Shown here: positions 1 to 7,601 of the stretch, piece by piece
Layout: each line of letters opens with the position of its first letter
Position numbering within the stretch: the first letter of the stretch is position 1
Source: Mycolicibacterium hodleri
GTDB lineage: Bacteria; Actinomycetota; Actinomycetes; Mycobacteriales; Mycobacteriaceae
Length of the DNA stretch: 64,000 bases
Direction of reading: 5' to 3'
Assembly (NCBI RefSeq): GCF_025822245.1
Contig: NZ_JACKTL010000052.1
Span: forward strand, 1 to 64,000
Position numbers and translations under genes: made by a program
The notes under the pieces: generated by a model
What the model saw: only the letters and a program-made list of their open reading frames with translations
What the model was told of the DNA's origin: nothing
Databases searched by the model: none

Positions 1-280
1 GCGGTCGTTGAAGGCGTGCCCGTCGGGTGCGGAGACGGTGGCGTGGATCTCGGCCAGCCCGTTGTCCACGTCGCCGACGACCACGTCGCGTCCGGCGAGG
101 CGGTCACGGCGCCGCCGCACGGCGTCGAGGTCGACCTTGGGCGGTCGTTGAAGGCGTGCCCGTCGGGTGCGGAGACGGTGGCGTGGATCTCGGCCAGCCC
201 GTTGTCCACGTCGCCGACGACCACGTCGCGTCCGGCGAGGCGGTCACGGCGCCGCCGCACGGCGTCGAGGTCGACCTTGG
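1..280. repeat. Perfect 140-bp tandem duplication
   Basis: Bases 1-140 and 141-280 are identical over the whole 140 bp, reading the printed sequence position by position. The array starts exactly at the window edge, so more copies may lie to the left. The unit sits in the 13E12 coding sequence and shifts the frame by two bases per extra copy. Three extra copies (420 bp) would restore it. Confidence 0.97.
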
Positions 281-702
281 CGATGACCCGGTCGATGCGC
301 GCGGCGAGCTGGGAGCGGTTGCACGACCCCCAGCGCGGGGCGCTGATTGCGAGTTCGGCGTCCACTGCGGCCAGGGTGTCGTCGTCGACGATGAGCCCGG
401 TCCGGAACACACAGGCCCGGAAGGTGGTCTCGTCTATGTCGCCGGCGATGAACGCCCTACCCAAGCGGGGGAGGCAGAACCGCAGGGCGTGGGCGTAGCG
501 GACGTGGCTGGCGGCCAGGTCGCGGCTGATGCCCAGGGCGGCAGCGACTTCCAGGGTGACCGCGTCGGTGGCGTAGATAGGGGGTATGCAACGACACCAG
601 CTCTCCGATCGCGACGAGCCGTTCGGCGGCGGCGCAGGCCTCGGCCCGCGCAGCCGAGCACATCCGCTGCAGCAACGCCGCCGACGCTCCCGATTCGCTC
701 AT
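1..702 (-). pseudogene. 13E12-repeat (DUF222/HNH) family gene, frameshifted and cut by window edge
   Basis: The minus strand from the ATG at 702 reads as the N-terminal DUF222 region of a mycobacterial 13E12-repeat protein: MSESGASAALLQRM, then AERLVAIGEL. The frame then changes near 573-588. The continuation in another frame (ATDAVTLEVAAALG, later FRTGLIVDDDTLAAVDAEL) matches the usual family pattern but starts abruptly, as if a short segment is missing. A second break follows inside the 140-bp duplication at 1-280, because 140 is not a multiple of 3. The HNH motif would lie further left, outside the window. The gene is therefore disrupted at least twice as assembled. The start codon lies inside a LexA-like box, as described for other 13E12 genes. 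Sequencing or assembly error at a contig end is an alternative to a real pseudogene. Confidence 0.8.
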
Positions 703-728
703 GTGTTCGATTGTAGATAGGGGGTATG
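573..728. repeat. 16-bp direct repeat spaced 140 bp, at promoter and frame break
   Basis: The 16-mer GTAGATAGGGGGTATG occurs at 573-588 and at 713-728. On the minus strand the 713-728 copy lies just upstream of the start codon, in a promoter-like position. The 573-588 copy lies inside the reading frame, exactly where the coding frame changes. The start-to-start distance is 140 bp, the same as the unit of the tandem duplication at 1-280. Confidence 0.9.
695..710 (-). promoter_or_regulatory. LexA-like SOS box overlapping the 13E12 start codon
   Basis: On the minus strand this reads TCGAACACATGAGCGA. The left half matches the mycobacterial SOS consensus TCGAAC-N4-GTTCGA fully and the right half at 4 of 6 positions. 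The ATG of the 13E12 gene lies inside it. SOS boxes in front of 13E12 genes are known from M. tuberculosis, which supports the assignment despite the weaker half. Confidence 0.6.
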
Positions 729-1057
729 ACACGCTGATGGGACACCACGAATCGGACAAGGCGACACTTAGCCGGCCGAGCGCGCGGCCTCCCACCTAGG
801 CCAGCCCGCAGACGTCGGCGCTGGGTGTCCGGTGAGGGGTCGGCGCGTGATGCCGCACGTCGACGGCGCCCGACCGTCATGGGACGCCTCCGCGTGACGC
901 ACGGTGGACATCACCCGGGTCCGCCGCTGGCGGAGATCCTGGCAGTCGCCGCGAGAGCAGAACGCGCCGTTGATCCACACCAGCATTCGTCCGAGGTTAC
1001 GACCCGACGTTCTTCGGGGTCGAGGCGATCAAGATCCACGAGAGGCGGACCCACCCT
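729..1057. other. Gene-poor stretch between the 13E12 remnant and groES
   Basis: No convincing gene was found. The minus frame at 768-986 gives a short ORF whose first part contains NGAFCSRGDC, reminiscent of the second half of a small zinc ribbon. It lacks a first Cys pair and a clear ribosome-binding site, so it may be a decayed remnant or chance. Confidence 0.4.
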
Positions 1058-1090
1058 TGAGTACTGGCACTCGCGTGTATAGAGTGCTAA
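1058..1090 (+). promoter_or_regulatory. groE promoter with CIRCE element (HrcA operator)
   Basis: Bases 1064-1072 (CTGGCACTC) and 1082-1090 (GAGTGCTAA) form the CIRCE inverted repeat with a 9-base spacer. The right arm is perfect and the left arm matches 7 of 9. A possible -35 (TTGAGT, 1058-1063) and -10 (TATAGA, 1078-1083) overlap the operator, although their 14-base spacing is short. HrcA repression released on heat shock is the known logic for this element in mycobacteria. The 5' UTR to groES would be roughly 150 nt. Confidence 0.85.
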
Positions 1091-1237
1091 GTGGCAGGCG
1101 GCCAAACCCCGCTCCGGCTCCCGCGACGACGGTGTCGAGGTTCAGGACGTGTGCCGATCGACATGACAATTGCAGGAAATCCGTGAAGGTCCGGGAATCG
1201 TCCCGGATCGCACCCCTATCAATGTGGAGGGCTAATC

Positions 1238-1537
1238 GTGGCCGTGAACATCAAGCCACTCGAGGACAAGATCCTCGTTCAGGCCAATGAGGCCGAGACT
1301 ACGACCGCTTCTGGTCTGGTCATCCCCGACACCGCCAAGGAAAAGCCGCAGGAAGGCACCGTCGTCGCAGTAGGCCCCGGCCGCTGGGACGAGGATGGCG
1401 AGAAGCGCATCCCCCTGGACGTCTCCGAGGGCGACACCGTCATCTACAGCAAGTACGGCGGCACCGAGATCAAGTACAACAACGAGGAGTACCTGATTCT
1501 GTCGGCACGTGACGTGCTGGCAGTCGTCTCCAAGTAA
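1238..1537 (+). CDS. groES: Co-chaperonin GroES (Cpn10)
   Basis: This 99-residue protein is the 10-kDa lid of the GroEL chaperonin, acting in the cytosol. It begins MAVNIKPLEDKILVQ and carries the GroES core (GTVVAVGPGRWDEDG, GDTVIYSKYGGTEIKY, YLILSARDVLAVV) over its full usual length. The start is GTG at 1238, preceded by GGAGG at 1226-1230. It is the first gene of the groES-groEL1 operon behind CIRCE, with groEL1 starting 96 bp downstream. The mobile-loop region is about residues 18-35. The assignment is secure. Confidence 0.98.
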   Translation: MAVNIKPLEDKILVQANEAETTTASGLVIPDTAKEKPQEGTVVAVGPGRWDEDGEKRIPLDVSEGDTVIYSKYGGTEIKYNNEEYLILSARDVLAVVSK

Positions 1538-1550
1538 GCATCACCCATTC

Positions 1551-1592
1551 CGCCCCGGAGATCCCCGTCATACGCGGGTGATGTCCGGGGCG
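1551..1592 (+). promoter_or_regulatory. Stem-loop between groES and groEL1
   Basis: CGCCCCGGA (1551-1559) pairs with TCCGGGGCG (1584-1592), enclosing a smaller hairpin. It has no U-tract, so a processing site or attenuator fits better than a full terminator. Cleavage of the groES-groEL1 mRNA in this interval has been reported for M. tuberculosis. Its role here is inferred. Confidence 0.55.
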
Positions 1593-1633
1593 GCATGCGT
1601 TGCGTCTCATCTACGTAGACAGAAAGAACCATC

Positions 1634-3259
1634 ATGAGCAAGCAGATTGAGTTCAACGAGACTGCGCGCCGGGCCATGGAAGCCGGCGTCGACAAGCTCG
1701 CCGACGCGGTCCGCGTGACGCTGGGGCCGCGGGGCAGGCACGTCGTCCTGGCCAAGGCCTTCGGTGGCCCGGTCGTCACCAACGACGGCGTGACCATCGC
1801 CCGGGAGATCGACCTCGAGGATCCGTTCGAGAACCTCGGCGCGCAGCTGGTCAAGTCCGTGGCCACCAAGACCAACGACGTCGCGGGCGACGGCACCACC
1901 ACCGCCACCGTGCTGGCCCAGGCCATCATCAAGGCCGGTCTGCGCAACGTGGCCGCCGGCGCCAACCCCATCGAACTGGGACTCGGCATCGCCAAGGCCG
2001 CCGACGCGGTGTCCGAGGCACTGTTGGCCGCCGCCACCCCGATCACCGACCAGAACGGCATCGCGCAGGTCGCCACCGTGTCCTCGCGTGACGAGGTCAT
2101 CGGCGCCCTGGTCGGCGAGGCCATGACCAAGGTCGGCCACGACGGCGTCGTCACCGTCGAGGAGTCCTCGACGCTGAACACCGAGCTCGAGGTCACCGAG
2201 GGCGTCGGCTTCGACAAGGGCTTCACCTCGGCCTACTTCATCACCGACTTCGACGCCCAGGAAGCCGTCCTCGAAGACGCACTGGTGCTGTTGAACCGGG
2301 AGAAGATCAGCTCGCTACCGGACCTGCTGCCATTGCTGGAGAAGGTCGCCGAGTCGGGCAAGCCGCTGCTGATCATCGCCGAGGACGTCGAGGGCGAGGC
2401 ACTGTCGACCCTCGTCGTCAACGCCATCCGCAAGACGCTCAAGGCCGTCGCCGTCAAGGCGCCGTTCTTCGGTGACCGCCGCAAGGCGTTCCTCGACGAT
2501 CTCGCGGTCGTCACGGGTGGCCAGGTGGTGAACCCCGACGTCGGTCTGCTGCTGCGCGAGGTCGGCCTCGAGGTGCTGGGTACCGCCCGGCGCGTCGTCG
2601 TCAGCAAGGACAGCACCGTGATCGTCGACGGCGGTGGCAGCCAGGACGCCATCGAGGGCCGCAAGTCTCAGCTGCGCGCCGAGATCGAGGCGACCGACTC
2701 CGACTGGGATCGCGAGAAGCTCGAGGAGCGGCTGGCGAAGCTCTCCGGCGGCGTCGCGGTCATCAAGGTCGGCGCGGCCACCGAGACCGATCTCAAGAAG
2801 CGCAAGGAAGCCGTCGAGGACGCGGTCTCCGCGGCCAAGGCTGCCGTCGAGGAGGGCATCGTCACCGGCGGTGGCAGTGCCCTCGTCCAGGCCGGGTCGG
2901 TTCTGCCGGCCCTGCGTGAGTCATTGTCGGGAGACCAGGCGCTCGGCGTCACCGTCTTCGCCTCCGCGCTGTCCTCGCCGTTGTTCTGGATCGCCACCAA
3001 CGCCGGGCTGGACGGCTCGGTCGTGGTGAACAAGGTCTCGGAGCTGTCGGCGGGTCAGGGCTTCAACGCCGCGACGCTGACCTACGGCGACCTGCTGGCC
3101 GACGGTGTCGTCGACCCCGTCAAGGTGACCCGCTCCGCGGTGCTCAACGCGGCGTCGGTCGCCCGGATGATTCTCACCACCGAGACCGCGGTGGTCGAGA
3201 AGCCCGCCCCGTCCGAGGACGACGGACACGGCCACGGGCATCACGGACACTCGCACTAG
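1634..3259 (+). CDS. groEL1: Chaperonin GroEL1 with His-rich tail
   Basis: This is the 541-residue 60-kDa chaperonin paralogue that sits in the groES operon. GroEL hallmarks are present: LGPRGRHVV, GDGTTTATVLA and GGGSALVQAG. The protein ends in a His/Gly-rich tail (DDGHGHGHHGHSH) instead of the GGM tail of housekeeping GroEL. This identifies the mycobacterial GroEL1 branch, linked in M. smegmatis to mycolate synthesis in biofilms, with metal binding by the tail. The ATG at 1634 follows AGAAAG. The second chaperonin gene (groEL2) would be elsewhere in the genome. A homologue of the Bxb1 phage attB lies near the 3' end. Confidence 0.97.
   Translation: MSKQIEFNETARRAMEAGVDKLADAVRVTLGPRGRHVVLAKAFGGPVVTNDGVTIAREIDLEDPFENLGAQLVKSVATKTNDVAGDGTTTATVLAQAIIKAGLRNVAAGANPIELGLGIAKAADAVSEALLAAATPITDQNGIAQVATVSSRDEVIGALVGEAMTKVGHDGVVTVEESSTLNTELEVTEGVGFDKGFTSAYFITDFDAQEAVLEDALVLLNREKISSLPDLLPLLEKVAESGKPLLIIAEDVEGEALSTLVVNAIRKTLKAVAVKAPFFGDRRKAFLDDLAVVTGGQVVNPDVGLLLREVGLEVLGTARRVVVSKDSTVIVDGGGSQDAIEGRKSQLRAEIEATDSDWDREKLEERLAKLSGGVAVIKVGAATETDLKKRKEAVEDAVSAAKAAVEEGIVTGGGSALVQAGSVLPALRESLSGDQALGVTVFASALSSPLFWIATNAGLDGSVVVNKVSELSAGQGFNAATLTYGDLLADGVVDPVKVTRSAVLNAASVARMILTTETAVVEKPAPSEDDGHGHGHHGHSH
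3161..3208. other. Homologue of the mycobacteriophage Bxb1 attB site in groEL1
   Basis: This 48-bp stretch aligns without gaps to the Bxb1 attB known from M. smegmatis groEL1, as I recall that sequence. By eye there are 8 substitutions in 48, mostly at third codon positions, including some near the centre. The central GAGACCG is kept. It could serve a Bxb1-like serine integrase, but no prophage is integrated, since groEL1 is intact through this point. Confidence 0.6.
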
Positions 3260-3275
3260 GAGAGTTCGCTCGAGC

Positions 3276-3309
3276 AGCGCCCCCGGCCACGCGGTCGGGG
3301 GCGCTGTTT
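3276..3309 (+). terminator. Terminator after groEL1
   Basis: A perfect 10-bp stem (AGCGCCCCCG at 3276-3285 with CGGGGGCGCT at 3296-3305) closes a 10-base loop and is followed by GTTTCGTTT. It lies 16 bp after the groEL1 stop and fits an intrinsic terminator with the short imperfect T-run usual in mycobacteria. Confidence 0.8.
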
Positions 3310-3440
3310 CGTTTGGCCCTCGCTCGCGGCGTTCGATTGGCCCGTCGACGGGGCCGATTCGGGGCTAGCGTGGAACGCATGGTGGCCATCCGAACGACCA
3401 AGGTCGCCCTGCGTCTCCCCGCCGTTCGTCAGGGATCGGC

Positions 3441-4385
3441 GTGACGACCATGCGGGCGGTCATCGCGCGGAATCGCACCGCCGGGCTCGAGCTCGCCGAC
3501 GTAGCGTATCCACACGCCGCGGAGAACGACGTCGTGGTTCGGGTGCACGCGGCCGGCTTCACCCCGGGTGAACTGGACTGGCCCGCCACCTGGACCGACC
3601 GGGCCGGGCGGGATCGGACGCCCACCGTGCCGGGCCACGAGGTCGCCGGTGTGGTCACCGAATTGGGTTACGGCACAACCGGATTGGACATTGGGCAGCG
3701 CGTCTTCGGGATCACCGACTGGTGCCGCGACGGCACACTGGCCGAATACGTCGCGGTGGAGGCGCGCAACCTCGTCGCCCTGTCCGACGAGGTGGACGAC
3801 GTCACCGCCGCGGCGGTGCCGATCTCGGGCCTGACCGCATGGCAGGGCCTGTTCACCCACGGCCGCCTCGACGCCGGTCAGACCGTCCTCGTTCACGGCG
3901 CCGCGGGCGGCGTCGGCTCCGTCGCGGTTCAACTGGCGCGGGAGGTGGGAGCCCGGGTGATCGGCACCGGCCGCGCCGCTCATCGACAGGCCGTGCTCGA
4001 CCTGGGTGCGCACTCCTTCGTCGACCTCGAGCACGACCAGCTCGACGGGGTCGGCCGGGTCGACGTCGTGTTCGACGTACTGGGCGGCGAGCTTCTGAAC
4101 TGCTCGGCGGCGCTGGTGCGCCGCGGCGGTGCGCTCGTCAGCATCGCCGAACCGCCGCGGACCCGGCCCGAGGCGGGACGGGCCGTCTTCTTCGTCGTCG
4201 AGCCCGACCGCGCAGGGCTCGCCGAGCTGGAGATCCGGCTTCGAGACGGCCGGCTGCGGCCTCTCCTGGGCGCGACGTACGCCCTCGAGGACGCACCCGA
4301 CGCGTTCGCCCCGGGCACGCGCGGTCAAGGCAAGCCCGTCATCCGCGTCGTCGACGAGGGTCAACCGGAGGGAGACGGCCGATGA
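3441..4385 (+). CDS. NADP-dependent zinc-free MDR oxidoreductase (quinone-reductase type)
   Basis: This 314-residue medium-chain dehydrogenase/reductase has an N-terminal GroES-like fold (PTVPGHEVAGVV, residues about 60-71) and a Rossmann domain with the cofactor motif HGAAGGVGSVAVQLA near residues 152-166. The Cys-rich structural zinc site of alcohol dehydrogenases is absent, so quinone or enone reduction with NADPH is more likely. The start is GTG at 3441 with AGGGA upstream; MRAVIARN begins four codons later. Its TGA overlaps the ATG of the HD-domain gene, so the two are translationally coupled. The substrate is unknown. Confidence 0.85.
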   Translation: MTTMRAVIARNRTAGLELADVAYPHAAENDVVVRVHAAGFTPGELDWPATWTDRAGRDRTPTVPGHEVAGVVTELGYGTTGLDIGQRVFGITDWCRDGTLAEYVAVEARNLVALSDEVDDVTAAAVPISGLTAWQGLFTHGRLDAGQTVLVHGAAGGVGSVAVQLAREVGARVIGTGRAAHRQAVLDLGAHSFVDLEHDQLDGVGRVDVVFDVLGGELLNCSAALVRRGGALVSIAEPPRTRPEAGRAVFFVVEPDRAGLAELEIRLRDGRLRPLLGATYALEDAPDAFAPGTRGQGKPVIRVVDEGQPEGDGR

Positions 4386-4966
4386 CGGACATTCCCCAAA
4401 CGCCGGCGGCGACGGCCGCGCTGGCCGTGGCGACCCGCTTCTACACGCCGGCACTGCTCAACCATTGCGTGCGCTCGTACCTGTGGGGGCGGGTATACGC
4501 CACCGCGCACGACGTCGCCGTCGACGACGAGCTGTTCTACGTCTCGGCGATGCTTCACGACATCGCCCTGACCGACTCGTTCGACAGCCATCGGATGTCG
4601 TTCGAGCAAGCCGGCGGCGACGTGGCCTGGGTCTTCGGCGTGGCGGCGGGGTGGCCCGCCGATCGGGCGGAGAGGGCGACGGAGATCATCGTGCGGCACA
4701 TGCGCGACGACGTCTCGGCGGCCGTCGACCCCGAGTCTCATCTCTTGCAGGTCGCCACCAGCTGGGACGTGGCGGGGCGGCGACCCGAGGAATTCTCCCT
4801 GGCGGCGAGGGCGGAGATCGTGGGGCGCCATCCGCGGCTGGGCTTCGGGCGCGAGTTCGTCGCGTGCTTCCAAGACCAGGCGGCGCGCAAACCCGACGGT
4901 GCCGCAGCCGCCTCGATGGCCAGCGGGGGCGCTGGCCGCATCGCGGCCAACCCGCTCGACGGCTAG
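4382..4966 (+). CDS. HD-domain phosphohydrolase-like protein
   Basis: This 194-residue cytosolic protein has an HD-superfamily core: NHCVRSYLWG near residues 22-31, the metal-binding HD pair in LHDIALT near residue 58, and later HxR/D-type positions (IIVRHMRDDV). The overall pattern resembles HD proteins of the cyanamide-hydratase-like group, but the substrate cannot be deduced. The ATG at 4382 overlaps the stop of the MDR gene (ATGA). The C-terminus is Ala/Gly-rich and probably disordered. Confidence 0.8.
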   Translation: MTDIPQTPAATAALAVATRFYTPALLNHCVRSYLWGRVYATAHDVAVDDELFYVSAMLHDIALTDSFDSHRMSFEQAGGDVAWVFGVAAGWPADRAERATEIIVRHMRDDVSAAVDPESHLLQVATSWDVAGRRPEEFSLAARAEIVGRHPRLGFGREFVACFQDQAARKPDGAAAASMASGGAGRIAANPLDG

Positions 4967-4973
4967 GGCTACC

Positions 4974-5150
4974 TCAGGCTGCGACGGGCAGACGAGTTTG
5001 CGACGTACTGACGTGGAAGTAGATCTGGTTGCACGGCGAGCACGACACCTCGTACTGCAGACCGCCGCCGCTGACGGCGTCGAGCTGAAAGTTGAGTGGG
5101 GCCGCGCACCGCGGGCAATGCGTGGTTCCGTTTTCGATGGTTGACGTCAT
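4974..5150 (-). CDS. Small zinc-ribbon protein, 58 aa
   Basis: MTSTIENGTTHCPRC begins a short protein with CPRC and CSPC pairs about 27 residues apart, a typical one-zinc ribbon. Function is unknown. The ATG at 5150 is preceded by GGAAAGG at a workable distance, which is better than the upstream in-frame ATG at 5204. It converges on the HD gene (8 bp between stops) and diverges from the exporter gene. No partner is evident from context. Confidence 0.65.
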   Translation of the reverse strand: MTSTIENGTTHCPRCAAPLNFQLDAVSGGGLQYEVSCSPCNQIYFHVSTSQTRLPVAA

Positions 5151-5301
5151 CGCCGGTGCCTTTCCGTTGGGTCGCTCATGCGTTGAGCAATGGATGCCCA
5201 TCAAAGTAGGAAGCTAACCTAATAGATCGCTTAGAAAACGCCGCTCGTGGCGCTTGTGTGCCCAGTCTCACGAGTGCCTAAGCACCGAAAAAGGGGTTGC
5301 C

Positions 5302-5340
5302 ATGAGTAAAATCGATTTTGCTCCTGACCCACACCGATGA
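5302..5340 (+). other. 12-codon upstream ORF before the exporter gene
   Basis: ATG at 5302 follows a strong AAAGGGG and encodes MSKIDFAPDPHR. Its TGA (5338-5340) overlaps the first in-frame ATG of the exporter frame (5337). It could be a leader peptide or a translational-coupling element. It is not enriched in Thr or Ser, so classical amino-acid attenuation is not supported. Confidence 0.4.
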
Positions 5341-5375
5341 GTGTCGGAGCGGCCGTGAAACAGGAGATCAGTGCA

Positions 5376-6872
5376 GTGAACATGCCCGGTAGTCATGCGG
5401 GCCAGCAGTGGCGGGCGCGTCAGCGCGACATTCTGAATCGCATCGTGCGCGAAACCGACCCGCCGACCGGCAGCCTCCCGCGGATCACGGAGAGTAGCCA
5501 GAAACTCGACGCCGCCTATAGCGCGCGAGTGGGTGAGGTGCTCGACCTGGCCGGATCGATCGGCGCCATCCTGATGGCGTCCGGAATGCCGGCCACCGCG
5601 ACGATGGAGAACGTCACCGCGATCACCCTCGCCTACGGCCTGGAGCGCTGCGAGGTCGACGTCATCAACACGACGATCCACGTGTCCGCCTACCGCGGCC
5701 CGACGGCCGCGCCTGCCAGCACCCTGCACATCGTGCAGAGCAGGTCGATGGACTTCAGCCGACTTGCCGCCGTCGACCGGCTGATCACCCGCATCCGCGC
5801 GGGGGAGTTGTCCCCGACGACCGCGCGTGACGAACTCGACGCCATCACCACCGCGCCACATCCCTACAAGCGGTGGATCGCCACCCTTGCCTGGGGTGCG
5901 CTCGCCTTCGCCACCGCCGGAACCCTCGGCGCCAGCTTGCTCGCCTGCCTCGTCAGTGCGCTGAGTGCCATGACGATCGATCGGGTCAACCGCCAACTGA
6001 ACAGGCACGGACTGCCGTTCTTCTTCCAGTACGCGGTGGGGGGCGCGATCGCGACCGCGCCGCCGCTGGTGCTCTACTGGCTCAGTCCCAAGATCGGCCT
6101 GGACTTCGAGCCAACCGTCGCAATTGCCGCGGGACTCGTCGTCCTGCTGGCCGGGCTGTCTCTGGTCGGCTCGGTCGGCGACGTCATCACAGGTGCGCCC
6201 GTGACGGCCGCGGCCCGGTTCTTCGAGTTGGTCATGATGACCGCCGCCACCATCTCCGGTGTGGCCCTGGTGCTGCACCTGGCTAGCCAGTTCGGCGCGC
6301 CGTTCGTCGCGATCGGCGCCTACGCGCCGCCGGCGCTGGCCGAGATGCCGGCGAGGGTGGCCTTCGGTGCCGCGAGCGCGGCGGCCTACGCCCTGGCTTG
6401 CTACGCCGAACGCAACTCGGCGGTGGCCGCCGCGTTCGGCGGTGCCGCGGGCACGGTCGTGTTCCTGCTGGCTCAGGGACTGGGCCTGGGTGCGGTGGTG
6501 GCGTCATTCGCCGCCGCGGTCCCGATCGGACTCGTCGGCCGGCTCATGGAGCGCCGCAGTCTGGCACCGCCGCTGGTCGTCTCCATCGCAGGCATCGTCC
6601 CGCTGCTGCCGGGTCTGGCCCTGCTGCACGGCATCTACGCGATCCTCAACGATCAACACGCCGTCGGGTTCGCCTCGGTGCTGGGGGCAATGGCCATCGG
6701 TACCGCGTTGGCGGCCGGCGTCACCCTTGGCGAGTGGAGCTCCTTCCAGGTCCGCACACGGCGGCTCCAGGTACGCCGACTCAGCCGTCGGGCCCGCCCG
6801 GGATCAGACGGTCACGCCGCGTTCGTCGACCCGGCGCACGCGGTCGACCGGGCGATGAACGGGAAGCCGTAG
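5376..6872 (+). CDS. ThrE-family threonine/serine exporter-like membrane protein
   Basis: About 498 residues with the ThrE layout. A soluble N-terminal ThrE domain (GSIGAILMASGMPATATMENV, then ITLAYGLERCEVDV) of about 170 residues is followed by two blocks of roughly five membrane helices each, the two fused ThrE transporter halves. By family it would export Thr/Ser or related amino acids across the cytoplasmic membrane. The chosen GTG (5376) has a strong AGGAG at 5360-5364. An ATG at 5337 is in frame but lacks its own site and could only be coupled to the upstream ORF. The stop abuts the whiB3 stop (convergent, no gap). Confidence 0.85.
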   Translation: MNMPGSHAGQQWRARQRDILNRIVRETDPPTGSLPRITESSQKLDAAYSARVGEVLDLAGSIGAILMASGMPATATMENVTAITLAYGLERCEVDVINTTIHVSAYRGPTAAPASTLHIVQSRSMDFSRLAAVDRLITRIRAGELSPTTARDELDAITTAPHPYKRWIATLAWGALAFATAGTLGASLLACLVSALSAMTIDRVNRQLNRHGLPFFFQYAVGGAIATAPPLVLYWLSPKIGLDFEPTVAIAAGLVVLLAGLSLVGSVGDVITGAPVTAAARFFELVMMTAATISGVALVLHLASQFGAPFVAIGAYAPPALAEMPARVAFGAASAAAYALACYAERNSAVAAAFGGAAGTVVFLLAQGLGLGAVVASFAAAVPIGLVGRLMERRSLAPPLVVSIAGIVPLLPGLALLHGIYAILNDQHAVGFASVLGAMAIGTALAAGVTLGEWSSFQVRTRRLQVRRLSRRARPGSDGHAAFVDPAHAVDRAMNGKP

Positions 6873-7163
6873 CTAGGCGCTGCGGCGAATGCCCCGCTTG
6901 AGCAGGAGCTCGCGCTCGGACTCACTGAGGCCACCCCAGATGCCGTAGGGCTCCCCGACTGCAAGGGCGTGCGACCGGCACTGCGTCACCACCGGGCAAC
7001 TGCGGCACATCTCCTTGGCGCGCATTTCCCGCTGGGCACGGGCACGTCCACGCTCCCCGTCGGGATGGAAGAACATCGAAGAGTCGACGCCCCGGCAAAG
7101 TCCTGACATCTGCCAATCCCAGATGTCGGCGTTGGGCCCGGGCAACTGCTGCGGCTGTGGCAT
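6873..7163 (-). CDS. whiB3: Fe-S redox regulator WhiB3
   Basis: This 96-residue WhiB protein has four cluster-binding Cys (C23, C53, C56, C62; CRSCPVVTQC), the GIWGG turn (74-78) and a basic C-terminus for DNA binding. The N-terminus PGPNADIW and the position between groEL1 and sigD identify WhiB3, which binds a 4Fe-4S cluster, senses redox state and NO, and controls lipid synthesis with SigA. ATG at 7163 follows GAGAGGGG. It is slightly shorter than M. tuberculosis WhiB3 (102 aa), the difference being a few residues before the C-terminus. Confidence 0.95.
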   Translation of the reverse strand: MPQPQQLPGPNADIWDWQMSGLCRGVDSSMFFHPDGERGRARAQREMRAKEMCRSCPVVTQCRSHALAVGEPYGIWGGLSESERELLLKRGIRRSA

Positions 7164-7262
7164 TGGGAAAACCCCTCTCTACGCACATCTTTCGCGAACG
7201 ATCGAAAGCGTGAGTCGTGTAACCGATCCGAGCACGTGTCGCCGATGACTACTCGTGCACAC

Positions 7263-7292
7263 AAACTAGAAGGGCTCGTGAACATGGGTCAA
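7263..7292 (-). promoter_or_regulatory. Candidate whiB3 promoter
   Basis: On the minus strand TTGACC (7287-7292) and TAGTTT (7263-7268) are separated by 18 bp, a plausible SigA-type promoter. The 5' UTR would be about 95 nt. Prediction only. Confidence 0.45.
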
Positions 7293-7601
7293 TAGCCCGC
7301 GCATGTGCTCAACCACATAACGGCAGGCCGAGAATTTACATCACGTTCATCAATGCGACGCGGGCGAAACGAGACCGACCACTCGACATCTCGCTCAGGC
7401 CGACGTGATCCTGCGTTTGCGCTGTTCGCGAGCCCATGGTCGGCATCCATGCGCGTAGAGCGCGCCGCCCCGGTTGACCTGGACGTAACACGGCGAGCAT
7501 TCACTGTTAACCAAACTTGGCACGTGCAACGGCGACACGGCGGGTTCGACCCCGCCGACGGGCGTCTCGGCACGCGTTCCACGTTGATAACGTCCCCGCT
7601 G
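7293..7601. other. Intergenic region between whiB3 and the Rv3415c homologue
   Basis: The plus frame is open from 7305, but codon choice before 7602 is unlike the downstream gene (AT-rich stretches such as TTCACTGTTAACCAAAC near 7500). It looks like divergent promoter space. No RNA gene or terminator was recognised. Confidence 0.5.

Noticed and set aside
768..986. Minus-strand 72-codon ORF with FCSRGDC, considered as a zinc-ribbon gene
   Set aside because: Only half of a possible zinc site is present and no ribosome-binding site is seen; kept as a regional note only.
7303..7317. ATGTG-N6-CACAT-like symmetry upstream of whiB3, considered as a CRP site
   Set aside because: Mycobacterial CRP sites have TGTGA-N6-TCACA, that is TGTG-N8-CACA. 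Here the spacing between TGTG and CACA is two bases too short.
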